A stretch of 64,000 bases of DNA. It comes from Ochrobactrum sp. Q0168. GTDB taxonomy: Bacteria; Pseudomonadota; Alphaproteobacteria; Rhizobiales; Rhizobiaceae. The stretch is from assembly GCF_016427605.1 (NCBI RefSeq), contig NZ_JAELXQ010000014.1:1-64000 (forward strand), in the 5' to 3' direction. The notes under the pieces were generated by a model that was not told where the DNA came from, made no database searches, and worked only from the letters and a program-made list of their open reading frames with translations. Both the position numbers and the translations under genes were made by a program. This document shows positions 26,233 to 35,383 of the stretch, one piece after another; the stretch's first letter is position 1; each line of letters starts with the position of its first letter.

Positions 26233-26847
26233 TTATATTTTCTGACGTCGTTGACGGTACGCGCGCGCACTTGCCTGATCTCCACATGGAGACATGGCAC
26301 ACCAAACCCGATTACCTGCCCGTGATTTATCAACGAACATCACATGACAGCGGGGCGAAGCGCATTGTTTGATGCGCGTGCGATATGGCCCGGTGAAAAC
26401 ATCAATAGCATCGCGTGCGATAACGCCAAGAATTTCGTTCATTTCGGCTGGCTCGGGCGGCTCGGCACTACAGCCATCGCAAGCAATACGCAAAACCGGC
26501 ATACCTGAACGGGCATGAGCGTTGATCAAGGCAATATCCGACACCGAAATCTCACTTTGATTGATACGATTGTCGGCCAGTCTGAATATTGCCTCTCGCA
26601 AAGATTTGGTCTTTGCAAGCTCCTCGTCCGTCACAGAACCTGCAAGCGGTGGTAACGCCGCTTCACAAAGCCATCGGTCGAGAAGTGAGGGCTCCGAAAG
26701 GCGGTCAATACCCTTGGTTCTGTCTTTTGACGCCGCGACTGTCGCAACAAGATTGAGCGCAACACTATCCGAGCGAAACAAGAAGCGCCAGCTTCCTTTT
26801 TTCCGGCGTTCTTTCGGATGCCTGGATTTTGCGTCAGTTATGTCCAT
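26233..26847 (-). CDS. CGNR zinc-finger (ABATE-domain) protein
   Basis: This is a 204-residue protein with an N-terminal ABATE-like helical domain and a C-terminal zinc finger with cysteines in C-A-S-P-R-C and C-A-M-S-P-C-G. The latter is the CGNR position, here C-G-D-Q, followed by the basic A-R-A-Y-R-Q-R-R-Q tail. Members are thought to be stress-related transcription factors. It is separated by 74 bp from the stop-proximal end of the flavoprotein gene (28172 to 26922) on the same strand and may be the last gene of that operon or independent. The ribosome site is weak. Confidence 0.8.
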   Translation of the reverse strand: MDITDAKSRHPKERRKKGSWRFLFRSDSVALNLVATVAASKDRTKGIDRLSEPSLLDRWLCEAALPPLAGSVTDEELAKTKSLREAIFRLADNRINQSEISVSDIALINAHARSGMPVLRIACDGCSAEPPEPAEMNEILGVIARDAIDVFTGPYRTRIKQCASPRCHVMFVDKSRAGNRVWCAMSPCGDQASARAYRQRRQKI

Positions 26848-26921
26848 CAGTTCGCTCTTTGCGTGACAGGCCGTCCAGCTTTGAAAGCTGGACGATACTT
26901 ATGAGATAAGTGCTGACAAAA

Positions 26922-28172
26922 TCAACTGTTCGCCGAAGGTGTCGCCAACTCCAGATCAACGGCATATCTGCCAATTTCCTGTATTTTTACAGCCACAGGA
27001 TCATGCAGCGTGTAGATACGAGCATCACGCCAATAGCGATCCAGCCCTTGCTTCAAAGTCGCAGAACGCGCGCCAACGGCTTCAAAAATGCGCGATGTTA
27101 CTGACAGCGCTGCTGCGTCCGAAGCAACCTTGGCCTGTGATATGAGATCAGCAATCTCGCCACGGCGTTCCGGTGTCAAACGGTTCTCATCAATGTCTGC
27201 AACCAGTTCGCCAAACGCCTTGTTGGCGACAGTTGAAAGCGCAAAAGATGCGTTGGCTGAGGTGATAGAATTGCCAATTGTATCGGCGATATAGTCCGGC
27301 ACTGATGTGTTCTGGCCGTTTTTGCGCAAGTGCAATTGCGACAATGCAGTATCAATTGCCCCTAACGCCGTTCCATTGAGAAAATTGACGAACATGATCT
27401 GAAAAGCCAGCGAGCCTATCGATTCATTGAGGGGACGCTTTGTTGGATCGGCTGCCGATGTGCTGAAAATCGCGTCATCCGGAATAAATACATTTTCAAA
27501 TACCAGACTGCCTGAAGCGGAGCGACGCGCACCAATGCCATCCCAGTCATCAGCATGGACAATGCCCGGTGTTGACGCATCAAGAACGAACGTCAAACGT
27601 TCCTCATGGCTATCGGGCGCGCGATAGCTTTCACCAACGACCAGCCGGTCAGCTGTGTGTGCGGCAGTTGCGAAGCTTTTCCTGCCATTGGCAAAATATC
27701 CGCCATCAACCCGCTTAAGGTCTGCGGCAGGACCACCTGGATTGTTGGCACCACCCCAAAGTGTCGGCGTCCGCAACGAATCTGCCACGGCTTTTGAGAA
27801 CACCGGCCCACGCCCGGCAATCTCAATACGCAGAAGATGCATATAATTATAACCGAGAAGTGCTGCACTCGATAAATCGATGCGTGAAATTTCCCGGATT
27901 GCAAAAAGGGCATGTTGCCAGCGTGTGCCGATCGCTTCCCGACGGTCGTCAGCTTTGCGAAACAGCGCCAGACCATCATCAATGGTTAGTACTGCCAGAC
28001 CGGACTGCCGAAGAAGTGCTGCTTCCTCAACGGGGGCGGAACCTTTACGGTCCCGCTCTACCACATGCGGCGCAAGCTCAGTTTTAACCTGCTCGACACG
28101 CGCCCGGATGTCCGCCTCGATTGGCGGATCAAACCATTGCTCATGTCGGAAAGATTGGGCATGTGCATTCAT
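26922..28172 (-). CDS. Acyl-CoA dehydrogenase-fold flavoprotein, SfnB/DszC-like (copy D)
   Basis: This is a 416-residue acyl-CoA dehydrogenase-fold flavoprotein. It carries L-L-G-Y-N-Y-M-H near residue 105, G-G-A-N-N-P-G-G near 140, G-R-K-S-F-A-T near 162 and the C-terminal D-R-Y-W-R-D-A-R-I-Y-T-L-H-D-P-V, the same end motif as copies B and C. It overlaps the MDR gene by four bases (ATGA) and is at the end of a seven-gene operon with a Dpp-type importer. Its sequence is more divergent from A-C than B and C are from each other. Confidence 0.85.
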   Translation of the reverse strand: MNAHAQSFRHEQWFDPPIEADIRARVEQVKTELAPHVVERDRKGSAPVEEAALLRQSGLAVLTIDDGLALFRKADDRREAIGTRWQHALFAIREISRIDLSSAALLGYNYMHLLRIEIAGRGPVFSKAVADSLRTPTLWGGANNPGGPAADLKRVDGGYFANGRKSFATAAHTADRLVVGESYRAPDSHEERLTFVLDASTPGIVHADDWDGIGARRSASGSLVFENVFIPDDAIFSTSAADPTKRPLNESIGSLAFQIMFVNFLNGTALGAIDTALSQLHLRKNGQNTSVPDYIADTIGNSITSANASFALSTVANKAFGELVADIDENRLTPERRGEIADLISQAKVASDAAALSVTSRIFEAVGARSATLKQGLDRYWRDARIYTLHDPVAVKIQEIGRYAVDLELATPSANS

Positions 28173-29095
28173 GGTTTCACATCCAAAACGGCCTTACCAT
28201 GCAAACGCCGGTCAAGAAGGGCGGCGACAGCCTGGTCAAACTGGTTCCAGTCGCCGCGCCACTTAACTTCTGTCTTGAGCTTGCCCTCAGCCAGCCATCG
28301 CAGCAGTGCCGTGAGATAAGAGCCTACCCGATACTCGGAAATCAGGAAGCCATGAATGTGACGCCCAACCGGACCAACCGTGCCGAGATGACCAAACACT
28401 GCGTCTTCCCCTGAAGCCCAGCCGAGGCTCTGCACATTGCCATGACGGTTAAGAAGCTTGAAAGATTGCACGAGTTGCGCCCCGCCGACACTCTCGATCA
28501 CCAGATCGATGCCTTCCTTCACATCATCAAGGCTGGTCACAACAAGGTCCGCACCAAGTTCTGTCAGACCCGCTGCACTGGCTTCCGATCCCACAGAGGC
28601 GATAACACGCGCACCACCCAGCCGTGCGAGCTGGATTGCAAAGCGGCCTACGCCGCCAGAAGCACCGGTGATCAGAACTGTCTTGCCGAGAATAGGCCCA
28701 CCAAGCTGCAAGGTCGCCAGCGCCGTAACAGCTGCCGTTGGCAGGGTTGCAGCTTCTGCCGGATCGACACCCTCCGGAATGACCGCGATATCCTCAACAT
28801 GCGCAATGCGCTTTTCAGCCCAGGCTCCAAGTGGGGCGCGTGTGACAACCAATGTTCCAATGGAAGGCGCTTTGGTTTGTGGGCCAACGGCTACAATCAC
28901 ACCGGACGCATCCCACCCAAGAACCGTACCATCAGCCTCAAGACCGCGCGCACCACGCCGGGTTTCACCGAAATTCAGCGAGGTGTGTGTGACATCGATA
29001 AGCACTTCCCCATAACCCGGCTCAGGGGTCGGTCGCGTGGCGAAACGCAGACCGCCGGACGTTGCCTTATCTGTCTCGATAACTCGAATGGTCAT
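28169..29095 (-). CDS. Zinc-independent MDR / quinone oxidoreductase-family protein
   Basis: This is a 308-residue medium-chain dehydrogenase/reductase. The nucleotide site is V-L-I-T-G-A-S-G-G-V-G-R-F-A near residue 136, and the G-D-L-V-V and V-I-E-S-V-G-G segments follow. The catalytic-zinc ligands of alcohol dehydrogenases are missing, so an NADPH-dependent quinone or enone reductase role is likely. It overlaps both neighbours by four bases (OsmC upstream, flavoprotein downstream), implying coupled translation. Confidence 0.88.
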   Translation of the reverse strand: MTIRVIETDKATSGGLRFATRPTPEPGYGEVLIDVTHTSLNFGETRRGARGLEADGTVLGWDASGVIVAVGPQTKAPSIGTLVVTRAPLGAWAEKRIAHVEDIAVIPEGVDPAEAATLPTAAVTALATLQLGGPILGKTVLITGASGGVGRFAIQLARLGGARVIASVGSEASAAGLTELGADLVVTSLDDVKEGIDLVIESVGGAQLVQSFKLLNRHGNVQSLGWASGEDAVFGHLGTVGPVGRHIHGFLISEYRVGSYLTALLRWLAEGKLKTEVKWRGDWNQFDQAVAALLDRRLHGKAVLDVKP

Positions 29096-29604
29096 GCGGT
29101 CATCCTTTCCAGACGTCCTGCAATCGAAGCGCCGCGGGTAACGACGTTATAAACAAAGCTGTTAAGCTCAACACGCTGGCGCAGGTCTTCCAGCTCAGCG
29201 TCAGATGCGGGAGACTGGATTTTCGCGGTATAGCGAAGTTCCAGATCAACTGGCTCGCTTGAGCCTGTTCCGATTTGTCCCGGTTTGCTGACAGCTTCAG
29301 CGACAACTTCCAGCGCATCGATCTCGATATCGAGCAGGGAAGCCTGAATGAGAAAGCCATGATTGAGGCAACCAGCAACAGCGCCGATCAGCAATTCACC
29401 CGGGGCTGGACCAAGATCAAAGCCACCGCCAGCGGGCGATCCATCGGTGATAATCTGAAAATCACGAATGAAAAGACGACGGATACCGCTGCGTCCTTCG
29501 GCCACAACGCTGGCGGAAAGCTGGCCGGTGCCTGCAGGCTGTCCCTTTCGTGCGTCGTGCAGCTTTCTCTTGTGTCGGATATATTTCGTCAGACCACTGG
29601 TCAT
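29092..29604 (-). CDS. OsmC-family protein lacking the second family cysteine
   Basis: This is a 170-residue OsmC/Ohr-fold protein, a family of thiol-dependent peroxidases. The first cysteine is conserved (G-A-V-A-G-C79-L). The second one, normally in a C-P segment near the C-terminal helix, is replaced by S149-F150 in L-N-S-F-V-Y-N-V-V. It may therefore use an external thiol or do other chemistry on sulfur compounds. It lies 36 bp after the binding-protein gene and overlaps the MDR gene. Confidence 0.88.
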   Translation of the reverse strand: MTSGLTKYIRHKRKLHDARKGQPAGTGQLSASVVAEGRSGIRRLFIRDFQIITDGSPAGGGFDLGPAPGELLIGAVAGCLNHGFLIQASLLDIEIDALEVVAEAVSKPGQIGTGSSEPVDLELRYTAKIQSPASDAELEDLRQRVELNSFVYNVVTRGASIAGRLERMTA

Positions 29605-29640
29605 AAGTATTTCCTGTATTCTGTATATTGGAAGAGAGGC

Positions 29641-31176
29641 TTATTCAGCAGGTTTGATTTCGTATGGCAGCGTCCAGTCATCCCGGCGGATGTCCCATAC
29701 GACTTTGTTGCTATAGGCATAGGTTTGCGGCAGATCCCAAAGGAAGACGGCAAGCGCTTCATCAGATGCCACTTCGGTCGCACGTTTGACTGATGCAAGC
29801 TCGGCGTCCTTGGTGAGTGCGCCTTTTGCCTGCTTCACTGCTTCGTCAAAGGCTGTTGGAACGGGTCCAATTGTCTGAAAATGCGTGCTGCCGAGATAGG
29901 TCAGTGTTTCGGCAGCGATGCTTGCCGTATCCGCGTAACCAAACCACGTCAGGCCAGCGGCTTTGTCAGACGCCGCGCGCTCGGCATGGGACGAGGCAGG
30001 CAGAATATTGAGCTGCACACGGACACCAACCGCTGCCAGCTGGGCCGCGACAATCTGCGCTGCCTGCTCTCCACCGACATAGGTGCCTTTGCCAAACACC
30101 ATCTCGGCATCAAAGCCATCCGAATAGCCCGCTTCCGCAAGCAGTGCTTTGGCCTTCTTGGGATCATAAGGCCATGGCTTCAGGTCTGTGTTGTAGCCCT
30201 CGTGGAAGCTGGTGATAATCTGGCTGTTGGCGGGGCTTACCAATCCTTTGAACAGCGCCTTGGTAATGGCTTCCTTATCAATGGCGTAGTTCAAAGCCTG
30301 CCGCACGCGCACATCATCAAGCGGTTTGATATTGGTGTTGAAACGGATGATCTGTACGCGCGTGCTTGGGCGCGCACCTGCCACCAGATTACCATTACTT
30401 TCGAGCTGTGCGAGATCCTGCGGCGCGATAACCGCTGCGGCATCAATCTCGCCGGATTTCAGGCCGTTAATCTTGGCTGCAGCATCGACCACAACTCGGA
30501 ACTGCGCCTTGGTGAAGGGTGCTGCCTTGCCGAAATAATGTTCATTGGCTTCAAGGCGAACTTCGCCCTCTGGATTATAGCTCGCCAGCTTATAGGGGCC
30601 GGTGCCAAGAGCTTCAATCGCTGGATTGTGTGACTTGGCCCATTCCGGTTCCAGATAGAAAATGCCTGCCAGACGTTTGGGAAACTCAATGTCGGGCGCT
30701 TTCAGCGTAAAGGCAACCTGATGCGGTGAAAGGACTTCAACCTTATCAACCGCCTTCATCGACGAGACGATCCAGCTTGGCTTTTCGGAAGATAGAATGC
30801 GCTCGATGTTCCACTTAATGACGTGAGCATCAAATGGCACATTGTTGGAGAAAACCACGTCGTCGCGCAGATCAAACACCCAACGTGTATCCGACTCCTG
30901 TTTCCAGTCCTTGGCCAAAACACCCACCAGTTTGCCTTCACCATCAAGGCGCGTCAGTGGCGAATAGATTGAGGCGATGATGCTCAGATCGCCGCGCAAA
31001 TTGCCCCCGACGGCTGGATCAAGGGTCTGCAAGGCGTAAGGCAGCGCCACCACCAATTCATGGGTCTTGCCATAGTCCGCAGGTGCCTGCGCATGGGTTG
31101 CTGATAGCGTTGCAGACATGAGAAGCAGGCTTGCTCCCATCAGTCTCAATACGTGCAATGATCGTTTTACAATCAT
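29641..31176 (-). CDS. Family-5 (Dpp/Opp/Nik-type) ABC substrate-binding protein
   Basis: This is a 511-residue periplasmic binding protein. The signal peptide ends near S-A-T-H-A-Q-A. Typical segments are L-D-P-A-V-G-G, L-A-K-D-W-K near residue 85, G-T-G-P-Y-K-L near 190 and V-R-Q-A-L-N-Y-A-I-D-K near 285. I start it at 31176; the frame extends further to 31329 but overlaps the ATPase gene. The partner genes are the fused ATPase and two permeases upstream. Co-transcribed redox enzymes suggest the ligand is a sulfur-containing compound, not simply a peptide. Confidence 0.9.
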   Translation of the reverse strand: MIVKRSLHVLRLMGASLLLMSATLSATHAQAPADYGKTHELVVALPYALQTLDPAVGGNLRGDLSIIASIYSPLTRLDGEGKLVGVLAKDWKQESDTRWVFDLRDDVVFSNNVPFDAHVIKWNIERILSSEKPSWIVSSMKAVDKVEVLSPHQVAFTLKAPDIEFPKRLAGIFYLEPEWAKSHNPAIEALGTGPYKLASYNPEGEVRLEANEHYFGKAAPFTKAQFRVVVDAAAKINGLKSGEIDAAAVIAPQDLAQLESNGNLVAGARPSTRVQIIRFNTNIKPLDDVRVRQALNYAIDKEAITKALFKGLVSPANSQIITSFHEGYNTDLKPWPYDPKKAKALLAEAGYSDGFDAEMVFGKGTYVGGEQAAQIVAAQLAAVGVRVQLNILPASSHAERAASDKAAGLTWFGYADTASIAAETLTYLGSTHFQTIGPVPTAFDEAVKQAKGALTKDAELASVKRATEVASDEALAVFLWDLPQTYAYSNKVVWDIRRDDWTLPYEIKPAE

Positions 31177-31204
31177 GTGTCTTTTCCAGTTTTTGTGTTC
31201 AGAT

Positions 31205-32779
31205 TTAGAACTTGGGAGCGACAAACGGCTTTCTGCCGGGAATGGCCGCAAGCAACTGTTGAGTGTAAGGATCAGCAGGAGCCTCAAAGATGCGGCGGGT
31301 TTCGCCACGTTCGACGATTTCACCGCCACGCATCACAACGACCTCGCGACAAAGCCGTGCAATGACCGATAGATCGTGAGAAATGAGCAGTTGCGCAGTG
31401 CCATGCCGACGCTGCATGTCTTCCATCAAAGCAAGCACGCGCTCCCGCGATGTGGAGTCGAGTGCAGCAACTGGCTCATCGGCGATGAGAAGTTTGGGGC
31501 TGGGTGCAATCGCCCGCGCGAAACCTACGCGTTGGCGCTGTCCTCCCGATAGGCGTCCCGGCAAACGATGCCACAAAGCCGGATGGATACCGACTTCTCC
31601 GAGCAAGCCTTGCGCAATTCTCAAAGCTTCAGCTTTGCGAAGCCCTTTGGCAAACAAGGGTTCCGCCACTGTGTTCACGATGCTTATGCGTGGATCGAGA
31701 GACGAATATGGATCCTGAAACACATACTGTACGTGGCCTGAGCGTGTCCTTGGAGGTCGAACATTGCCATCAATCAGGATATGGCCGTTATCTGCGCGCT
31801 CCAGTCCGGCAATAATCCGCGCCAGCGTGGTTTTACCCGAACCGCTCTCGCCAACAATCCCCAGTGTCGTTCCAGCCTTCACCGAAATATCGACACCACC
31901 AAGCGCGCGCGGGCCATTGCGAAATGTCTTTTGAAGTGCTTTGACTTCAATAAGTGGAGGTTGGGAAGCAGCATCATGATGCGCACCACTCGCGGTCGCA
32001 AAAGTCAATTCACTTGCCTTCAGAAGTGATCCCGCAGCGCGGCTCTTGGGATTTGCAAAAAGATCGAGCGTAGCGCCGCTTTCAACGATCGCCCCGCCGT
32101 CCATGACAGCAACACAATCCGCTCGATCCCGGATCACGCCCATGTCGTGTGTAATCAGGAGAACACCGAACCCATGACGTTTTTGCAGCCGTGCAATGAG
32201 ATCAAGAATTTGCGCCTGAACCGTTACATCAAGTGCAGTCGTCGGCTCATCCGCGATGAGCAGTTTCGGCTGCCGCGCTAAAGCCATCGCAATGACAACG
32301 CGCTGCGCCAGCCCGCCCGAAAGTTCATGTGGCCATGCGGTCAGCTTCTTCAGCGGCTCGCTGATGCCCACTTCTTCCAAAAGGTGCAAGCAGATATTCG
32401 CAGCCTTGGCTTTATCACGGCGCATGGCAGGCGACAGAGCTTCAAACAGCTGAGCGCCAACGCTCAACCGCGGATTAAGAGCTGTTGTCGGGTTTTGAAA
32501 AACCACACCAATTTGTGACGTTCTGAAGTCACGGCCACGGTCAGATATGCTAAGCGCGAGTGGTGCCCCATCGAGATAGCCCTGTCCATCAGCATGAAGG
32601 CCTTGCGGCAGAAGCCCGGCAACAGCCAGTGCCGTGAGTGTTTTACCGGAACCGGATTCGCCAACAATACCAAGCGTTTCGCCTTGTTTCAGCGTGAATG
32701 ACACCGGACCTGCAAGTGCCGTTTCATTGGACCTGACAACCAGTCCTTCAACGGACAGAAGTGTCTTGATGAGTGTCAT
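31205..32779 (-). CDS. Fused double ABC ATPase (DppD-DppF type)
   Basis: This 524-residue protein carries two complete nucleotide-binding domains. Domain 1 has Walker A G-E-S-G-S-G-K-T (40-47), signature L-S-G-G-L-A-Q-R (153-160) and L-L-I-A-D-E-P-T-T-A-L-D. Domain 2 has Walker A at 310-317, L-S-G-G-Q-R-Q-R and L-L-I-A-D-E-P-V-A-A-L-D. Such fusions replace the separate D and F subunits of peptide/nickel importers. ATG at 32779 overlaps the permease stop by four bases. Confidence 0.92.
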   Translation of the reverse strand: MTLIKTLLSVEGLVVRSNETALAGPVSFTLKQGETLGIVGESGSGKTLTALAVAGLLPQGLHADGQGYLDGAPLALSISDRGRDFRTSQIGVVFQNPTTALNPRLSVGAQLFEALSPAMRRDKAKAANICLHLLEEVGISEPLKKLTAWPHELSGGLAQRVVIAMALARQPKLLIADEPTTALDVTVQAQILDLIARLQKRHGFGVLLITHDMGVIRDRADCVAVMDGGAIVESGATLDLFANPKSRAAGSLLKASELTFATASGAHHDAASQPPLIEVKALQKTFRNGPRALGGVDISVKAGTTLGIVGESGSGKTTLARIIAGLERADNGHILIDGNVRPPRTRSGHVQYVFQDPYSSLDPRISIVNTVAEPLFAKGLRKAEALRIAQGLLGEVGIHPALWHRLPGRLSGGQRQRVGFARAIAPSPKLLIADEPVAALDSTSRERVLALMEDMQRRHGTAQLLISHDLSVIARLCREVVVMRGGEIVERGETRRIFEAPADPYTQQLLAAIPGRKPFVAPKF

Positions 32780-33654
32780 GCCGGCTCTCCTGTTTCGCGC
32801 GCGGAAAGCCTGCTTGAAAGGGCATCGCCCAAAAGCTGCACACCAAAGAGAAGGCTGAGCAGAGCGAGAGCTGGCATAAGCGACAGCCACCAGGCGGCGC
32901 CTAGCTGCGATTTTCCCTGGGCGATCATCAGACCCCAATCGGCAGTTGGCGGCTGAATACCCAAACCAATGAAGCTGAGACCGGCTTCTGTCATGATGAT
33001 GAAGGCAGCGCTTATCGTTAACGTTGCAATCAGTAGCGGCAACAGTCCGGGCACGATATGGCGCAGAACGGACCTCCACAACGGAACACCTGCAAGCCAT
33101 GCGGCTTCCATATAGCCCTGATTGCGCGCATTCAGCGTATAGGTACGCGCGACACGGAAATGCAGAGGCCAGCTTTCAAGAGCCAGAATAAGGATCAGGT
33201 TCTCAAGCCTTGAACCAAACAAGGCCAGTGCAAGAAGCGCCAAAACCAGACCGGGAATTGTCAGCTGAATCTCAGCGACCCGGGCAATAATCTGATCGAG
33301 CAAACGATTGCTCAATCCTGCAACAATACCCAGCAGACTTCCGATCAAAGCAGAAAGCAGCGTTGCAACGGTTGCAACCAGCAAAACAGGCCGTGCGCCG
33401 TAAAACACCCGGCTTAGAATATCTCGACCAAGATCATCGGTGCCGAGCCAATGCCCGCTATTGAATGACGGCTCTTGCAGAAACGCCATCAGATCACTGG
33501 AGTTGGGCTCGTAAGGTGCAATCAGTGGTGCAAAAATTGCAGTACCCACCCAGAGCAGGATGATCAGCAAACCGAACTTGCCTCTCAAAGCCAGTCTTGG
33601 CGTTGGAATTTCGCGCGGGATATCAACGATTTCAGAAATGGAAATTTCACTCAT
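32776..33654 (-). CDS. Dpp/Opp-type ABC permease (C subunit)
   Basis: This is a 292-residue permease with an N-terminal transmembrane segment, then the lumenal G-T-D-D-L-G-R-D-I-L-S-R motif near residue 75 that is diagnostic of DppC/OppC, five more helices and the coupling loop Y-M-E-A-A-W-L-A-G-V. It overlaps both neighbours by four bases. Confidence 0.92.
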   Translation of the reverse strand: MSEISISEIVDIPREIPTPRLALRGKFGLLIILLWVGTAIFAPLIAPYEPNSSDLMAFLQEPSFNSGHWLGTDDLGRDILSRVFYGARPVLLVATVATLLSALIGSLLGIVAGLSNRLLDQIIARVAEIQLTIPGLVLALLALALFGSRLENLILILALESWPLHFRVARTYTLNARNQGYMEAAWLAGVPLWRSVLRHIVPGLLPLLIATLTISAAFIIMTEAGLSFIGLGIQPPTADWGLMIAQGKSQLGAAWWLSLMPALALLSLLFGVQLLGDALSSRLSARETGEPA

Positions 33655-34685
33655 TTTGCCACCGCACTTCGCGGATCAACAATAGCGATGAAAAGATCGG
33701 CGAGCAGATTGCAGAGACTGACGGTCAGGGCGATCAGGACAATCGCCGCCAAAATGACCGGATAATCTTTCATGCCAACGGCGCTGACCAGAACCGTGCC
33801 AACACCCGGCCAACCAAAAACTGTTTCTGTCAGAACAGCGCCGCCCAACAGTGTCCCCGTTTGTGTGCCCACGAGTGCGATCACAGGAGCCAGGGCATTA
33901 ATTGCGATGTGCCGGAAACGAACCCTACCAAGCGAAATCTGTTTCGATAAAGCAGTGCGCACATGCCCTGCGCCCTGTTGCTGTTTAAGACTGGTGCGAA
34001 ACAACCGCGCAACGGGCGGAGCAATCAACAAAGACAAAGTCAACGCAGGTAAAACGAGATGACGTAAGCTACCGCTGCCTCCGGTCGGAAGCCAGCCGAG
34101 TGTCAGCGAAAAGAACAGAACCGCAAGGATGCCGGTTACGAAAACGGGCGTTGACTGCACAACAGTCAAAAGTGCCAGTGGTCCTTCACGGAGAATCCGG
34201 TTTGAGGACATAGCTGAAAGATAGCCGGCAGTCAGCCCTAGCGCCGTGCCGATCACAAGCGCCGTTAGGACCAGAACGAATGTCAGGGGTATGGCAGGCT
34301 CCAGAACATCAATCGCCGGGATGTCAAAACGCAGTGATTTTGGAAACTCGCCACGCAAGCTATTGAACAGAAATTGCCCATATTGCTCTATCATGGGACG
34401 ATCAAAACCATAGCTCGCATTCAGTACCGCGATTTCTTCTTTCGTTGCCTGCCCGCCAGCGAGCAGAGTTGCCGGACTGCCGGTTGCAAAAACCAGGAAG
34501 AAAACCAGAGAAACTGAACCGAGTACGGAAATTGCCGTCGCACCAAGCCTTTGCAGAATAAAAGACGGGCGAATATCGCGCCGCCGGCGCGGTAGCTTGC
34601 GCAAAACACTCCGACGGGTCTGCCCTCTATGATCACCGTCTTCGGCTTGCAGCCAGAGCTTCTGTTCGCGCGATTTGATGGTCAT
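33651..34685 (-). CDS. Dpp/Opp-type ABC permease (B subunit)
   Basis: This is a 344-residue permease and the first gene of the leftward operon, with AGAAGG 6 bp before ATG. An unusually long basic N-terminal region of about 42 residues precedes the first helix. Typical features are Y-G-F-D-R-P-M-I-E-Q-Y near residue 90, the coupling segment near 225-245 and the closing E-T-V-F-G-W-P-G-V-G-T. Transcription probably starts from the TATAAT at 34723-34728. Confidence 0.92.
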   Translation of the reverse strand: MTIKSREQKLWLQAEDGDHRGQTRRSVLRKLPRRRRDIRPSFILQRLGATAISVLGSVSLVFFLVFATGSPATLLAGGQATKEEIAVLNASYGFDRPMIEQYGQFLFNSLRGEFPKSLRFDIPAIDVLEPAIPLTFVLVLTALVIGTALGLTAGYLSAMSSNRILREGPLALLTVVQSTPVFVTGILAVLFFSLTLGWLPTGGSGSLRHLVLPALTLSLLIAPPVARLFRTSLKQQQGAGHVRTALSKQISLGRVRFRHIAINALAPVIALVGTQTGTLLGGAVLTETVFGWPGVGTVLVSAVGMKDYPVILAAIVLIALTVSLCNLLADLFIAIVDPRSAVAK

Positions 34686-34703
34686 AACGAGCCTTCTAAA
34701 ATT

Positions 34704-34728
34704 AATTCTAGAGAATTTATAGATTATA
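34704..34728 (-). promoter_or_regulatory. Promoter of the OsmC/flavoprotein ABC operon
   Basis: On the minus strand TATAATCTA (34720-34728) is the same nine-base -10 context found inside the conserved blocks at 696-744 and 16427-16475. Just downstream is AATTC-TCTA-GAATT (34704-34717 as an inverted repeat), a possible operator. The rest of the 49-bp block is not conserved here. Confidence 0.45.
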
Positions 34729-35383
34729 GTGCATCAGCTGTTGAGCACCTGACGTTTCGTTTGAGACGCCAACACCGAAACAATTTCCTCCCAATGCTAA
34801 GCAGAGGAACTTAAAATCGTCATGGGCTTAGAGCCTGACGAAACTAGAAGCCGTTAGCCAATCAGAAAACTCCGACTCTGTTCTGGAGATATACGAACGC
34901 CAGAAGGCAAAGAGCCCTTCATAAGCAATGTGGGCTTCATGAAGCAGTACTACAATTTAGACCCACCGAGACCGACGCACAAAAATGATATTTCCCAAGC
35001 GAAACGTTAGTCCCCAGTCAGGAAACGCACCTGTCGATGACGCTTAGACCGCTACGCCTTGAAGGAATATGAACCTCAGGCCCTTGCCATCCGGGAGATG
35101 TGCTGATTGCCAGTCAATGATTCTTCGCACTCTCCTCAGCGATTGAAGCCTCTGGGCAGGTTGGGCCTGAAATGCAAACGCCAACTATGCACTGTTGAGT
35201 AATCCGGGATGATATCGCGTTCGGTCCACATTTTCTTCAGGTTGCGCAGATTCTGACTGTCGGCAATGCTCCGGACACACAGAAGAGAATGGCTCGCTCA
35301 GCGCCCAACTGGAACGGCACGGCATTGATGCTTCTTCACCCGGAAAAAAGATACCACATAAACGTGCATCGGGGCCAAATGCT
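34729..35383. other. Gap between region 1 and region 2
   Basis: No supported gene. It contains the second copy of the 21-bp repeat (35097-35117). A minus-strand frame ending near 35140 reads N-L-R-N-L-K-K-M-W-T-E-R-D-I-I-P-D-Y, which looks protein-like, but I cannot place it in a family; it may be a gene fragment. A 68-codon frame at 35185-35391 has no recognisable domain. Confidence 0.4.
35097..35117 (+). repeat. Recurrent 21-bp repeat, copy 2
   Basis: It is identical over 21 bases to 318-338, with a third, shorter copy at 60794-60810. It lies in the non-coding junction between the organosulfur island and the cyclic-amide island. Confidence 0.6.
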
